64,000 bases of DNA from Trichodelitschia bisporula (GCA_010356995.1 ML996706.1:507509-571508), one strand, 5' to 3'. Counted from the first letter of the stretch, positions 43,307 through 54,227 are shown. A program made the numbers and translations. Notes: generated by a model from the letters alone, not told the origin.

Positions 43307-44143
43307 TCAACGTGTATCAGCGCCGGCTTCTTCGAGTGTACGAAACACACAATACCGCCCAAAAACCTTCCTCACTTCCACCGTCCTGCCGACCCACCCC
43401 TCCCTCCCCACACCCCAGCTCTTCGTGGAGGCATTCAATATCCCCACGCTCTCGGCCCAGATATCATCCCCCGGCGCCAGCCGGCCTTCCTCCCTAACAG
43501 GACCCAACCACCCATCCCTCTCATCCTCCTCGTCCTCCATTTTAACCTCATCGAGCAACATCTCCCCTTCGTCAGTCTGCATCGCCGCCCGCAACGCCTC
43601 CCATTCCTCGTCGTCTGGCGACGGATTCGGAGAGGGGCATTCGCCGATGAGAAGGGCTTGACCGGAGCGGGCGGAAGCTTCGACGCAGGAGGAGAGGGTC
43701 CTGGTTAGGCCTTGTGCTGAGAAGGAGGGGGTGGAGCGGTGGAGGGTTAGGGGGGAGAGGAGGGCGAGGAGGGGGGTGCGGCGCGGATCTGAGGCGCGGG
43801 GCGGGACCTCTGCGTCCGCTTCACCTGGCGCATTTACTTCGGCTACAGCCTCGGGTAGCCCGTGTGCGGCGAGGAAGGCCTGGAGGTGCGGCAGTGTAGG
43901 ACAGAATGCCACTTTCAGCGTGGCCGAGGCGGCGAGGGTTGCGAGGGTGGGAGGTGCCAGTGGGGAGGCGGTGGTGGTAGAGGCGGTAGAGGAGGTGGAG
44001 ACGAGGAGTTGAGATATAAATGTCGCCTGCGAGGAGCAGATTATGAGGAGAGAGGGCGGCGCATGGACGGCTAGGAGGTGCGATATGAATGATTCGAGGG
44101 TGATGGGATGGAGGATTGTTGGCTGTGGTATCGGTGGGGGCAT
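43307..44143 (-). CDS. Unrecognised protein, possible RecA-like fold
   Basis: Single exon, 278 residues from the ATG at 44143; an in-frame ATG at 44329 would add 62 unlikely residues. The N-terminal part reads like alternating strands and helices: SLLIICSSQATFISQLLV, TLKVAFCPTLPHLQAFLAAHG, LLALLSPLTLHRSTPSFSAQG and GQALLIGECP, then an acidic linker and a C-terminal basic strand TVEVRKVFGRYCVF. The order of a hydrophobic strand plus Ser/Thr loop, then a second strand ending in small residues, recalls Walker-like RecA folds without a GKT motif (as in Shu-complex or Elongator Elp6-type proteins). This is inference. The stop is 59 bp from that of the convergent Zip2-like gene, and it is divergent from AP-3 beta. 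Confidence 0.65.
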   Translation of the reverse strand: MPPPIPQPTILHPITLESFISHLLAVHAPPSLLIICSSQATFISQLLVSTSSTASTTTASPLAPPTLATLAASATLKVAFCPTLPHLQAFLAAHGLPEAVAEVNAPGEADAEVPPRASDPRRTPLLALLSPLTLHRSTPSFSAQGLTRTLSSCVEASARSGQALLIGECPSPNPSPDDEEWEALRAAMQTDEGEMLLDEVKMEDEEDERDGWLGPVREEGRLAPGDDIWAESVGILNASTKSWGVGREGWVGRTVEVRKVFGRYCVFRTLEEAGADTR

Positions 44144-44412
44144 GGTTTGGTTGCCGGTGGACGGTGGTTTGAACAGATGGAGGGAGCTGAAGGGAGGTGC
44201 ATTGTAGCCATTGAAAGGGGTGGAATGAAGCTGTACAGACTGGCGTTCGTGATGATGTTTGCTGAACCGAGAGCTGACGTCGCGATCGCGGCTGTGGCGC
44301 ACACCATGGCTTGTGGCTTGCCCTCCCATCCCACCAACGTCAACCCCACCACCAACACCAAGCTATCGAGCTTCATCATCACCACTCCGCCTAATCCCCC
44401 TCCGCCACCACC

Positions 44413-46829
44413 ATGGAGTCCATATCGCGCATCTCCAGCATGCTGGAAGCAGGTCCGTCTCCCCCACCACCTCTTGATACGTACTAACCTCCCCAACAGC
44501 CCGCGACCTCACCCTCGAAGCCGCCCGCGACGCCAGCACGCGCAAACCCACCACCCGGCCCCTCCCCGCCCTCGCACTCAAAAAACTCCTCGACAGCCGG
44601 CGCGAAACCGACATCCTCGAAGGCCTGCGCAAAGTCATCTCGCTCTCCTACCAAAAAGCCCCCACCCTGCAATTCTTCTCCCACATCGTCAAGAACATCG
44701 CGTCCCCGAACCTCGAGGTTAAGAAACTAGTCTATGCGTACCTGGTCCAACATGCAGAGGAGGCGCCGGATACGGCGTTGTTGAGTATTAATACGATTCA
44801 AAAGAGTTTGAGTGATGCGGATCCGCGGTTGAGGGCCCTGGCGCTGAGGACGATGAGTAGTATCCGTGTGCCGGTTATTAGTCAGATTGTGGCACTTGGG
44901 ATTAAGCGCGGGGTGGGGGATATGAGTCCGTATGTGAGGCGGGCGGCGGCGCTGGCGATTCCGAAGTGTTATCGTTTGGATCCGGGGATGGGGCCGGAGT
45001 TGGTAAGACTGATTGCGGTGCTGCTGGGGGATAAACAGTACTATGTTGCGGGGGCGGCGGTGGTTGCGTTCCTCGAGGTGTGCCCTGAGCGGATCGAGCT
45101 TGTGCATCCGCATTACAAGGCGCTGGTGCGGAAGCTGGTGGATATGGATGAGTGGGGGCAGTTGGCGACCATGCAGATGATGCTGGGCTATGCGCGGGCT
45201 TGTTTTCCAAGGAAGACGAGGTGGGTCAAGACTGCGAAAACCAGAGACGCGGCCAACCCGACCAAAGGCTTCTACGACTCGGAATCCTCAGACAACGACG
45301 AAGACGAGGGTGAGGAAGTTACTATTCTCGATCCGGACCTAGACTTTTTCCTCCGCGCCGCAACCCCGCTCCTCCACTCCCGCAACCCCGCCGTCATCCT
45401 CGCCGTCGCCCGCTGCTACATCTACCTCGGCGACTCCGCCTACACATCCCAGATCCCAGGGCCGCTCATCAGTCTCCTCCGCGCCCCGGCGGACATCCAA
45501 CACATCGCCCTCCACAACATAACCCAGATCGCGCTCTCCCACGCCGCGCTCTTCGCGCCGTATACCAGCCACTTCCTGCTGCGCTCTACCGACCCCATTG
45601 CCATCAAGACGCTAAAACTGGATCTCCTGACGCTGTTGTTTCCCCCTTCGCCACCGACTACGCGCTCCCTGATCCTGGCTGAAATTAGCCATTTCACCGC
45701 CGCCCCGGATCCCGTGCTCGTCCGCGCCGCGGTGCGCGCGCTGGGTGCGTGCGCGACCGCCGCGCCCACACCCGCGCTTCAAAACCACTGCCTCCGCCTC
45801 CTGCTCAAGCAACTCGCGAGTCCGGACCCGCATCTCGTCGCCGCGGCGCTGGAAGTCGTGCGGCATCTCATTCAGCGGGCCCCCGAGAAACACGCTAGGA
45901 CCATTGTGCGCCTGGCCAAGCATTTGGATGTGTTAAGCGCCCCCCGCGCCAGGGCGGCGATTGTCTGGCTGGTGGGGGAGTATGCGGCGCGTGCGGGGAA
46001 GGGGGGAGTTGCGCCGGATGTGTTGAGGTTGCTGGTGAGGGGGTGGGGGGGGGAGGGGGATGAGGTGAGGCGGGAGGTGCTGGGGTTGGGGGGGAAGGTT
46101 TATTTGGCTTGGTTGGGGAGTGAGGAGGGGAAGAAAGCTCTGGAGGGCGAGAAGAAGGAGGGAGGGGAGGGGGATGAGGCCGGCTGGGGCGGCGAGAGGG
46201 ATGGGGAGGGGAAGGAAGAGAAGGATCCGATTCCGGCGCTGTTCGCGCATGTGTTGTTATTGGCGCGGTATACGCCCAGCTATGATCTCCGGGACAGAGC
46301 GAGGTTACTGCGCGCGTTGTTGGCCAATCCGCAAGAGGGCGCGCAACTTGCGTCTCTCCTTATGCTGGCGCCGAAACCGGCTCCACTTGCGGAGTCGAGA
46401 GCGGCGGGACGGGCGGGGTTCACGCTGGGGAGTGCGAGCTTGGTGGTTGCGGATTTGGTGGGGGAGGGGGGGGTGNNNNNNNNNNNNNNNNNNNNNNNNN
46501 NNNNNNNNNNNNNNNNNNNNNNNNNNNNNNNNNNNNNNNNNNNNNNNNNNNNNNNNNNNNNNNNNNNNGCTGGGGTTGCTGGGGGGGAGAGGAGTGCGGG
46601 GAGTGTGTTGGATGAGAGGGCGGGGGTTAAGGAGGTTGGGGTTGGGAATAAGGGGAAGACGTTGGATGATTGGCTTGCTAGTGAGGAGGAGGAGGAGGAG
46701 GAGGAGGAGGAGGAGAGTGAGGAGAGTGGGGAGGAGGATGAAGAAGAGGAGAGCGAGGAGGAGAGTGAGGACGAAAGCGATAGCGAGGAGGATGAGGATG
46801 CGGCGCAGAGGGAGGGGCTCATGCGGTAG
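44413..46829 (+). CDS. apl6: AP-3 adaptor complex beta subunit
   Basis: Exons 44413-44452 and 44500-46829 give about 789 residues; the 93 unknown bases at 46476-46568 keep the frame if the gap size is right. AP-3 beta sorts cargo from Golgi/endosome to vacuole. Adaptin trunk: ARDLTLEAARDASTRKPTTR, READILEGLRKVISLSYQK-like segment, FFSHIVKNIASPNLEVKKL, VYAYLVQHAEE, LSINTIQKSLSDADPRLRALALRTMS, YVRRAAALAIPKCYRLD. The hinge near 280 is acidic (ESSDNDEDEGEE), the C-terminus is an extreme Glu/Ser tail (about 735-785), as in AP-3 beta. The intron has a GTCCGT donor. The bases around the stop codon are copied twice downstream (see repeats). Confidence 0.93.
46476..46568. other. Assembly gap (93 N) inside apl6
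   Basis: Ninety-three unknown bases in a G-rich coding stretch (GGGGGAGGGGGGGGTG just before). The size is a multiple of three, so the reading frame continues, but the true sequence and length are not known. Confidence 1.
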
Positions 46830-47625
46830 ATGTTTACGGGATGTAGATCAATCAAATACACCGGTATCCCGTCAGTACTGCTAGCAATGCTTCATCGTAC
46901 AGGTGGTGGTTCCCGTTGGATGTTGCTAGCATTCTCATCATTCGGGATGGTGTTTGATCTACCGGACGCCCGCGATGATAAGGAAAATGAACTCTAAGCT
47001 AAAGAAAGTAGTATAGAAATGAACTCTGATTTAACGAGAGTAGATCTAACACGGAAATGAACTCTGCGTTAGCGAGAGTAGAACTAGCACGGAAATGAAC
47101 TCTAAGTTAAGAGTAGTACGGAAATAAACTCTAAGTTAAAGAGTAGTACGAAAAAACTTCATGTTAACGCCCGGCTCACCTACCAGCCCACCGGCCGGGA
47201 CGCTTAACTTTACGAAGTACTTAAACGCGGCACATAGAAGGCAATCGCGTGGATACTAAAGTACTGTACAGTACAGTAAGAGAGAGAACCTACTATGGAA
47301 GCTAGCCGGTAGATATTACGGGATATAGGTTAATCGCACAATATCCTGTCAGAATTGCTAGCGTTGCTTTATCGTATGGGTGGTAGTCCCGTTTGAGCTA
47401 CTGGAAGTATAAGTTGATAATGGAAATAAACTTTCAGTTAATGAAAGAAGTATGGAAAAACTTCCCTGTTAACTTCACGAAGTACACGGACATAGTAAAC
47501 TGAAAGCAGTAGATATTACGGGATACAGATCAACCACAGCGGTATCCCGTCAGAATTGCCAGCGGTGCTTCATCGTGCGGGTGGTATTCCCGTTAGATGG
47601 GGCCGCTGGCGTTAATCATCATTCC
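46824..47625 (+). repeat. Three direct copies of a ~100-bp block starting at the apl6 stop codon
   Basis: Copies at about 46824-46950, 47307-47403 and 47507-47625. Shared order: CGGTAGATnTTACGGGATnTAG, then GGTATCCCGTCAGnAnTGCTAGC, then GCTTCATCGTnnnGGTGGT and TCCCGTTnGA. The first copy includes the last codon and stop of apl6 (ATGCGGTAG), so the 3' end of that gene belongs to the repeat family. Confidence 0.85.
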
Positions 47626-49020
47626 GGAGTTGCTGCGGAAGGTAAGGCCTCCTAGATAAAGGTAGAGAAAGCGGACACGGGCGCGTTGGCGAACTTACCT
47701 GGCTGGTCTTTTTGGACTGCGGTTGCTGGAGGGTGGGGTGTTGTGGTGGCCTCAGGGGCGGAGGAGATGGGGACCTAGATCGATGTAAGCGTGTTTGGGA
47801 TGAATTTGAGAAGATGTACGAGAGATCTGCCTCGTGAGAGGACAAGAAGGGATCCGGGAAGAGTACGAAAGAAATCTGCCCTATGGGAAAGGCGAGAGTG
47901 AGGTAAGACTACGAAAGAGGTCTGCCTGGAAGGAGAGTGAAGGAGGATTGCGAAGGAACTCTGCCTCGAAGGAGAGTGAAGGGGGATTAGGAAAGAACTC
48001 TGCCTCGAAGGAGAGTGAAGGAGGATTACGAAAGAACTCTGTCTCGAAGGAGAGTAAAGGAGGATTATGAAGGGACTCTGCCTCACGGAACAGCGAGAGT
48101 GAAAGCAGACTACCAAAGAACTCTGCCTCACGGGAACAGCGAGAGTGGAAGCATACTACGAAAGAGGGCGACGAAAGATGGCACGACAGAACCCTGTCTC
48201 TGGGGACGAGAGTGGATACAAGGAGATACGAAAAAAGTCTGTCCTCAAGGATCAGAGTGGGAAAAGAGATACGAAAGAGGTCTGTCCCTAAGGACAAGAC
48301 TAGATCCAGAAAGGTTACAAAAGCGTCGGTCTAAAAGGGATACGAAAGAACTCTATCCCTAAGGACTAGGGTGGATAAATGGTACGAAAGAGTCTATCTA
48401 AAAGGGATACGAAGGAACTCGGTCCCATGGACTAGAGTAGATCCAAAAAGGTTACGAAAGAGTCGGTCCACAAAGGACAAGAGTAGCTACAAAGATACGA
48501 AAGAGTCTATCAAACGGGATACTAACGAACTCTATCTCAAGGACTAGAGTGGATATAATGTCGGCATACCCAATGTCGGGATACCCGAAAAGCAGGCTTG
48601 GCAAGGCAAACACCGAAGTGGCGAAGATGGACGACGCCGAAGTCCGATGAAATTCAGGAACGTCCTGAAGGACCCTCACGGACATATACTGTTCCTTCTG
48701 TAAAGTAGAGAAAAAAAAAAGCTGGGCAATCAATCCTTTCTCACACAATTCTTTGAGCACTTCCGCCAGGATATAACGACACAAGAGTCTAGCAAAAGGG
48801 ATACGAAAGAACTCTATCCTAAGGACTAGAGTGGATGCAATGATATAAGAGTCTATCAAACGGGATACGAAAGAACTCTGTCCCAGGGACTAGAGTAGAT
48901 AAAAGATACGAAAGAGTCCATCCAAGGGAGACATGAAAGAACTCTGTCCCAAGGACTAGAGTGAATAAAAAACTACGGAAGAGGTCTGTCTCCAAGGACT
49001 AGACCGGATCTAAGAAGAAT
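46985..49020 (+). repeat. Array of hairpin-forming short repeats (ACTCT...AGAGT family)
   Basis: At least 18 degenerate units, each an imperfect palindrome. First group 46985-47144: e.g. 47023-47041, 47061-47079 (ACTCTGCGTTAGCGAGAGT), 47099-47114, 47128-47144. A diverged one is CTTTCAGTTAATGAAAG near 47425. Second group 47920-48100: period 39 bp at 47958, 47997 and 48036 (ACTCTGCCTCGAAGGAGAGT). Third group to 49020: ACTCTGTCCCAAGGACTAGAGT types near 48348, 48416, 48527, 48809, 48873 and 48937. Stems of 5-9 bp with a bulged base and 3-6 nt loops. Stem bases change in pairs: GGTCT...AGACC near 48980, GTCT...AGAC near 48270. Units are separated by GGATACGAAAGA-like spacers. Confidence 0.8.
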
Positions 49021-49039
49021 ACGAGATACCTTGCCAACC

Positions 49040-49320
49040 TCTAAAGACATGGAGAAAGTGGAGGGGGTGGAGGAGGTGGAGGAGATGGAGGAGGTGGACG
49101 GGGTGGAGGAGGTAGAGGAGTTGGTCGAGTGGAGGAGTTGGGTGAGGGAGTTGGTTGAGTGAATGTGTTGTTCCGGAGGAGTTTTTCCAGTGGCGGAGCT
49201 GTGTGGGGGGTTGGTTGGATGGAGGAGCTGTGTAGGTGGAGGAGGTGAGTGGGTGAATGAGATGTGTGGAGGAAGGAGCTGTGTGCTGGAAGGGGCTGTG
49301 TGGGTTGAATGAGTTATTCA
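49040..49320 (+). repeat. Purine-rich GGAGGTGGA microsatellite-like tract
   Basis: Repeated GGAGGNGGTGGAGGAG between 49045 and 49145, then a looser GGAGGAGCTGTGTG pattern to about 49310. G-rich on the + strand with many GG/GGG steps. Open frames through it are compositional only. Confidence 0.75.
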
Positions 49321-49337
49321 AGTGAATGGGATTGGGG

Positions 49338-49640
49338 GAAATGGAAGGCATGGCGGACGAGACAGCAGCTACGGGATGGAGGGTTGCTGAAGGCGCCCAG
49401 GGGCTGAATGGAAAGTACTGCTGCTGTCAGGTCTCTAAGAAAGGGCTGCAGGCAAACGCTGGACTTGAGCTACAGAAATGGAAGGCCATGTGCTACGAGA
49501 CCGAGTCTACGGGAGGGAGGTCTACAACGGGAGGGAGGTCTGCTAAAGGCGCCGGAGGCTGGAGTGGAAGCTGCGGTTGCTGTGTTGGTCAGTAAAAAAG
49601 GGTGACTTGGCTAGGCTGGACACTGGTTAGGAAAATGGAA
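49338..49640 (+). repeat. Tandem duplication, ~145-bp unit, two copies plus start of a third
   Basis: AAATGGAAGGC starts at 49338, 49478 and 49635. Between them run parallel segments: GCTACGGGATGGAGGGTTGCT / TCTACGGGAGGGAGGTCTGCT, GGCGCC, TGGAAnnTGCnGnTGCTGT and AAGGGnTG. The second copy has an extra internal 18-bp duplication (CTACAACGGGAGGGAGGT). The 49640-49973 remainder has nothing recognised. Confidence 0.75.
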
Positions 49641-49973
49641 GGCCCAGCTCTAGTCACAATGGCAGTGTTTGCACTCAGCCGCACATGACGCCGAGGGGAG
49701 CGGCTCAAGGCCGAGACGACAGGAAGGACATTCTATCGGAAATGGGTCTAAAGAAACAGCTGCCAGCTCAGAGCGCCGGTTTGAACAAATGAAATGTCTT
49801 CCCCATTCCTTTCCAATCCATCTGCAGAGCTACGAGGTTTCTTTAGGGATTTTGTGAACAGGCGCATGCCAAAGCATGGCATCACCTACCCACGGTCAAC
49901 CTCGTCTAAACCGGTGCCGCGATCTATTGGGTGTTAGTATTATTCAGCTGAAAGGTAAGGGATACATACCGCT

Positions 49974-51448
49974 TTAAGCAGCCGCGGCAGAGTCGGCGCC
50001 GCCAGCGGAGGGGTCGCGCTTAAAGCGCTTCCCGTCTCCACTGCGCTCACCCTCATCCTCGTCCTCACGAGGACGCTTCAGGTCATCCGTGAGGTTACCA
50101 CCTTCCTGTGCATTCTTCAGGGCGGACTTCTTGGCCTTGGCCGAAGAAGTGCCCGAAGTGCCGGTGGCATTCGAGGTTTGGGTGGCGACGACGCCGTGCC
50201 CGGTGGGAAGCTGGTCACCAGCGGAGGAGGAGGAGGGAGAAAATCCCTCAACGTCGCCGGAATCTCCCGTGCCCCCCGCTCCCGAGCTTGTCGTGGCCTT
50301 CGCCTGAGCAGCCAGTTTGGCTGTCAGCTCGGCATGGACCGCTCGGAACTCCTCATTAGAATTCGTGGTGCTAGAGAGGTTAGTGATGTTTGAGATGGGA
50401 GCTTTAAACTTACACTGGAGCGGGCATCTGATGGGGGGCCACACCGACTTGCCCGAAAGCAAACGCCTGGTTGACTGCCTCCTGCCCCTGATAAGTCAGG
50501 GGCTGAGTTGCCTGGCCAAGATACCGAGACATCTCGAAGGCAGCCAAGTTGAGCACCTGGTCAACAGTGAGATTCCCCGATCTCATCACGTTGACCAGCT
50601 GCGGGCCAACCATCGTATCCGAGAAGGTGTTTACGATGTGGCGCCGCAGCTCCGGATCCTCCAACTGAGGCGGCGGCTCGTCACGAACGCGCTGCGCCAG
50701 GAAGGAAGAGCCGGCGATGCTCAAGTAGTTGAAGGCGTTAGCCAGGGAGTCTGTTCAAAGTGTTAGTGATACATAAGTCAATGATGAAGGTATATAGCCG
50801 TGATTCGATGAGAGAGAAGATTCATCGTATAGATCAGGATGTTGTGAGCCAAAAGTTTGTTCGTTTAATCTCTTACCGCCGTGGCTCGCATCATACTGCC
50901 TATCAAGGCCAGGGACATTGCCAGTTGGAAGGGGAGCGTGGACGCGCTCAATTGCATCCGGACCGCGCAACTGATCGCCCGTCAAGGCCGGACGGATCGC
51001 AGCATGATCGCGACGGATCCTCGAACCGATGGGGACAAACCGACCAGAAGTCATAACACTAAAAGTGTCAGCGAAACTAGAAAGTTGAGGAAGGGACTTA
51101 CAGAGACGTCTCCGCAACAGGAGGAGTGTACTGGGCCGGTGGAGGAGGAGGCCGCGGAGGTGGATTCCTCCCCCCCTGGCCAGGCTGACCACGGCCACCG
51201 TAACCACCGTCACGGCCACCACCCAAACCTTGGCGGGAGTTGTCGTGCTGGGAGCGGTCCCAACTGTCGCGATCATCGCGGCGGGAATAGTCTTCGCCAT
51301 AGTTTCTGTTGCGAGCGCCGACCTTTGGCTTCATCAAACGTCCCTTTTCGTCCTTGCGGACGAGACGATTCTCGGAACCCTTGCGATCATCGCCATTGCC
51401 GCCAGAACCAGAACCCATAGCACCACCACCAGAGATACCGGACGACAT
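49974..51448 (-). CDS. Unrecognised protein with RGG/Gly-rich N-terminus
   Basis: Exons 51102-51448, 50877-51058, 50414-50750 and 49974-50370 give 420 residues. N-terminus Gly/Ser then RNRNYGEDYSRRDDRDSWDRSQHD and RDGGYGGRGQPGQGGRNPPPRPPPP, an RGG-type low-complexity part typical of RNA-binding proteins. After the first splice: GRFVPIGSRIRRDHAAIRP. The most ordered part is in exon 3: SLANAFNYLSIAGSSFLAQRVRDEPPPQLEDP, HIVNTFSDTMVGPQLVNVMR, LTVDQVLNLAAFEMSRYLG, a helical block. The C-terminus has a coiled stretch (EEFRAVHAELTAKLAAQ) and a basic/acidic tail with nuclear-signal-like KRPREDEDEGE and GKRFKRD. All phases agree. No known family; a nuclear RNA- or chromatin-associated role is a guess. 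Confidence 0.78.
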
Positions 51449-52571
51449 TGTTGAAGGTCCGAAAGACTTGACTGAGAAGTCTGAGGTGAGGAGTCTTAAA
51501 GGCAGTGGGGAGTATGAAGAGGTGCTGAGTTTGATCAGGTCAGTAGGTCTTGCGACAATGGAAGGAGAAACTTACACAATGAAGGCCTTGGGTGAAATGA
51601 ACCGCACACAGGAGGATGCAGTGAGTGCAGGTGGATGCAGAGGCAATGAGAGTTGATGTGAGGTAAAGACAGCAAAAGCTGGCGAAAAGTAGAAGGGACA
51701 CAGTGAAGCTGGTAAAAATTCAAACAATGCTGACTGAAAGACAGGATTTGATATTGGAAGTCAGACTTTGAAATCAGACTTTGAATCGCTGTGGTTGACG
51801 AGGAGAAGAAGAGGATGGCTGCAGAGGCCCGGCTTTTAAAGAAACCTGTGGGGAAATAAATCAACTAGCGAGTGAATATTAATTGGTCCTGAGAACACTG
51901 GCAGCAACTTACACGCAAACCCACACGTTTTGTTGGTGTTGGCCTGCAACTATATATCTATCAGTGAGCGTGATTGCCTATTCGGGAAAGGCAGCGTTCG
52001 ATGGGCCCGTGCGCGTCACTGGAAATCGTAGCAAAGCTGCACCCGGAAAAACTTTGGGCCGGCATTCGGCCGTGCTAAGCCAAAAAGGGTAAACACAATG
52101 CATCATATACAATTATATCGATGAGTGGGAGTATATGGAGGAAGGAGCTCATCATCGTGGTCGTGCCTGCGCGATATGTACCCGCGACTCCAGACATGAA
52201 GTCAAGCACCGCCCCTTGGCGCGGGTGAACATTCCGCCGAAGATTGTAGACATTGGCGCCGGGTTTCCCCAACTTCACATCGCGCCTCGCATCCGCCACC
52301 ATCAAACCGCTGCAATCACTCCCACGAACGCAGTGCGCAGCTCCTTTTCCCGTCCCATGACCCGCGTGCGATCGCGCTGTCAACTCATATAATCGCCCAC
52401 CGGTGTAGTCCCATGATAGCTCCGTTCTCCGCACGCGCCGCCGCAAAGCTTGCCACCCACAGCCGCAGTATGCGCCTTTGCCCTGCCCCTCCCGCGCCGC
52501 AGACCAAGACCATGCCCGTTCGGCTCCACCTCCACCCTTAAGTTTGTACCGCGTTTGCAGACTGTAGAAAG
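51449..52571. other. Intergenic region, about 1.1 kb
   Basis: Divergent upstream regions of the RGG protein and ppg1. A G/A-rich leader lies before the RGG gene, and TATATATC-like sequence near 51952. No gene recognised; frames on the - strand at 52075-52752 lack protein character. Confidence 0.45.
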
Positions 52572-53642
52572 ATGCCTGGACTCCCGGGTTTGTAGCCACT
52601 GTATGTCGGTGGAAGGGCGCTTGGCTGACGTTAGCAGCGACGGTCGATCTCGACGAGTGCATTTCGCGGCTGTACAAGAAGGAGTTGCTGGCGGACTCGG
52701 TGATCGAGGCGATATGTGCGAAGACGAAGGAGTTGCTCATGAAGGAGAGCAATGTGGTGCATATTGCGGCGCCGGTTACTGTGGTGGGCGATATTCATGG
52801 ACAGTTCTTTGATATGCTGGAGATTTTTCGCATTGGGGGGTTTTGTCCGAATACGAACTACCTCTTCCTAGGTGAGTGGCGACTACCGCTGGGCCTCCCG
52901 CTGGTCTCCTACCATTCAGTGCTAACGCCTCCCAGGTGACTACGTCGACCGGGGCCTCTTCAGCGTCGAAACCATCTCCCTCCTCGTGTGCCTCAAACTC
53001 CGCTACCCCCACCGCGTGCACCTAATCCGAGGCAACCACGAATCGCGCGGCGTAACCCAATCCTACGGCTTCTACACCGAATGCAACCGTAAATACGGGT
53101 CCGCGAACGTGTGGAACTACTTTACGGACATGTTCGACTACCTCACGCTCTCCGTCGTTATCAACGACCAGATCTTCTGCGTGCATGGCGGGTTGTCGCC
53201 TTCCATACATTCTATTGATCAGATTAAGGTCATTGATCGGTTTAGGGAGATTCCGCATGAGGGCCCGATGGCGGATTTGGTTTGGAGCGATCCGGATGCG
53301 GAGAGGGATGAGTTTTCGCTGAGTCCCCGCGGGGCGGGGTATACGTTTGGGGCGCAGGTGGTGAAGAAGTTCCTTGAGGTTAATAGCATGACGCATATCC
53401 TCCGCGCGCATCAGCTTTGTCAAGAGGGATATCAGGTGCTCTACGATGATCGGCTGAGCACTGTCTGGTCGGCGCCGAATTATTGCTACAGATGTGGGAA
53501 TATGGCGAGTGTGCTGGAGGTCAGCGATACTGGGGAACGCTTCTTTAATGTGTTTGATGCAGCGCCGGAGAATGAGCAGCATCGGCAGGAGCAGCAGCAG
53601 CAGCAGCAGGGGCAGGTTGGGCCGCCGGATTACTTTTTGTAG
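52572..53642 (+). CDS. ppg1: PP2A-like Ser/Thr phosphatase catalytic subunit Ppg1
   Basis: Exons 52572-52587, 52638-52871 and 52936-53642 give 318 residues. Ppg1 is the catalytic subunit of the fungal Far/STRIPAK-type PP2A-like complex. Metal-site motifs: [55 protein letters not shown] and [32 protein letters not shown] and [12 protein letters not shown] set it apart from PP4 and PP6 and match Ppg1. The C-terminus is DYFL with a Gln-rich insert (EQQQQQQ) just before, a CAG repeat at 53590. The 16-nt first exon (MPGLP) is inferred: it fits phase, GTTTGT donor and CTGAC branch, but family members often start MxVDLDE, so the extreme N-terminus is unsure. Confidence 0.93.
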
Positions 53643-54227
53643 GGGGTGGGCTGGAGGGACATGGACACGGGGACATGGCATGAGGCATGGGAGATGGCAT
53701 GGTAGATACACCGGTGTTTCGGGGTGTATAATAGGTTGAATTTGATGCATTGACGATTGTTTCGCGGTTGTTGCTGGTGTGAGATGGCATTGAGGGTGGG
53801 TGATTCTACGGTGGAAGGCGCGATCGGGGTTGCAACGCGATTTTGTCATATCACAAGTACGTAACCCACTCCATGGAGAGCTTGAAGCTGCGATTGATAG
53901 TAGCCGCAGGATGACCTGGGGTATTGCTCGACGTACAGCCGCCAGGAAAGGCATGACAGCACCTACGAAAAGCATAGGGTCTTCAAACAGCTGACAACGC
54001 CGAATCCGCAATCGTAGCTGATATCCCAGACGCTAAACGGACGTAGTTGGCTACGTTATCGGCTGGCAAAATGATCATGCGTACATATTCAGAGGTGGTG
54101 ATGGCATCAATCACTCAACATGACCACCTGGACATAGAGCGTATCAAACGCTCGACACAGCACTCGCATTGCTCATAAACAGCCAGGGATATCCCCCCAG
54201 CAGCCCCAAACCCCAAATGCCCTCAAA
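53643..54227. other. Convergent intergenic region ppg1 / RhoGDI
   Basis: 3' UTRs of both genes. Nothing further recognised; the long - strand frame over 53022-54011 is a shadow of ppg1. Confidence 0.45.

Noticed and set aside
47834-48070. Repeat frame coding KNSASKESEGGL units
   Set aside because: The 39-bp repeat happens to be a multiple of three. The units outside this block change length and lose frame, while the hairpin is kept, so a peptide is unlikely.
47920-49020. CRISPR array
   Set aside because: Repeats are degenerate, spacers are not unique and the organism is a eukaryote.
53022-54011. 329-codon - strand frame opposite ppg1
   Set aside because: Antisense shadow; it lies exactly over the conserved phosphatase exon.
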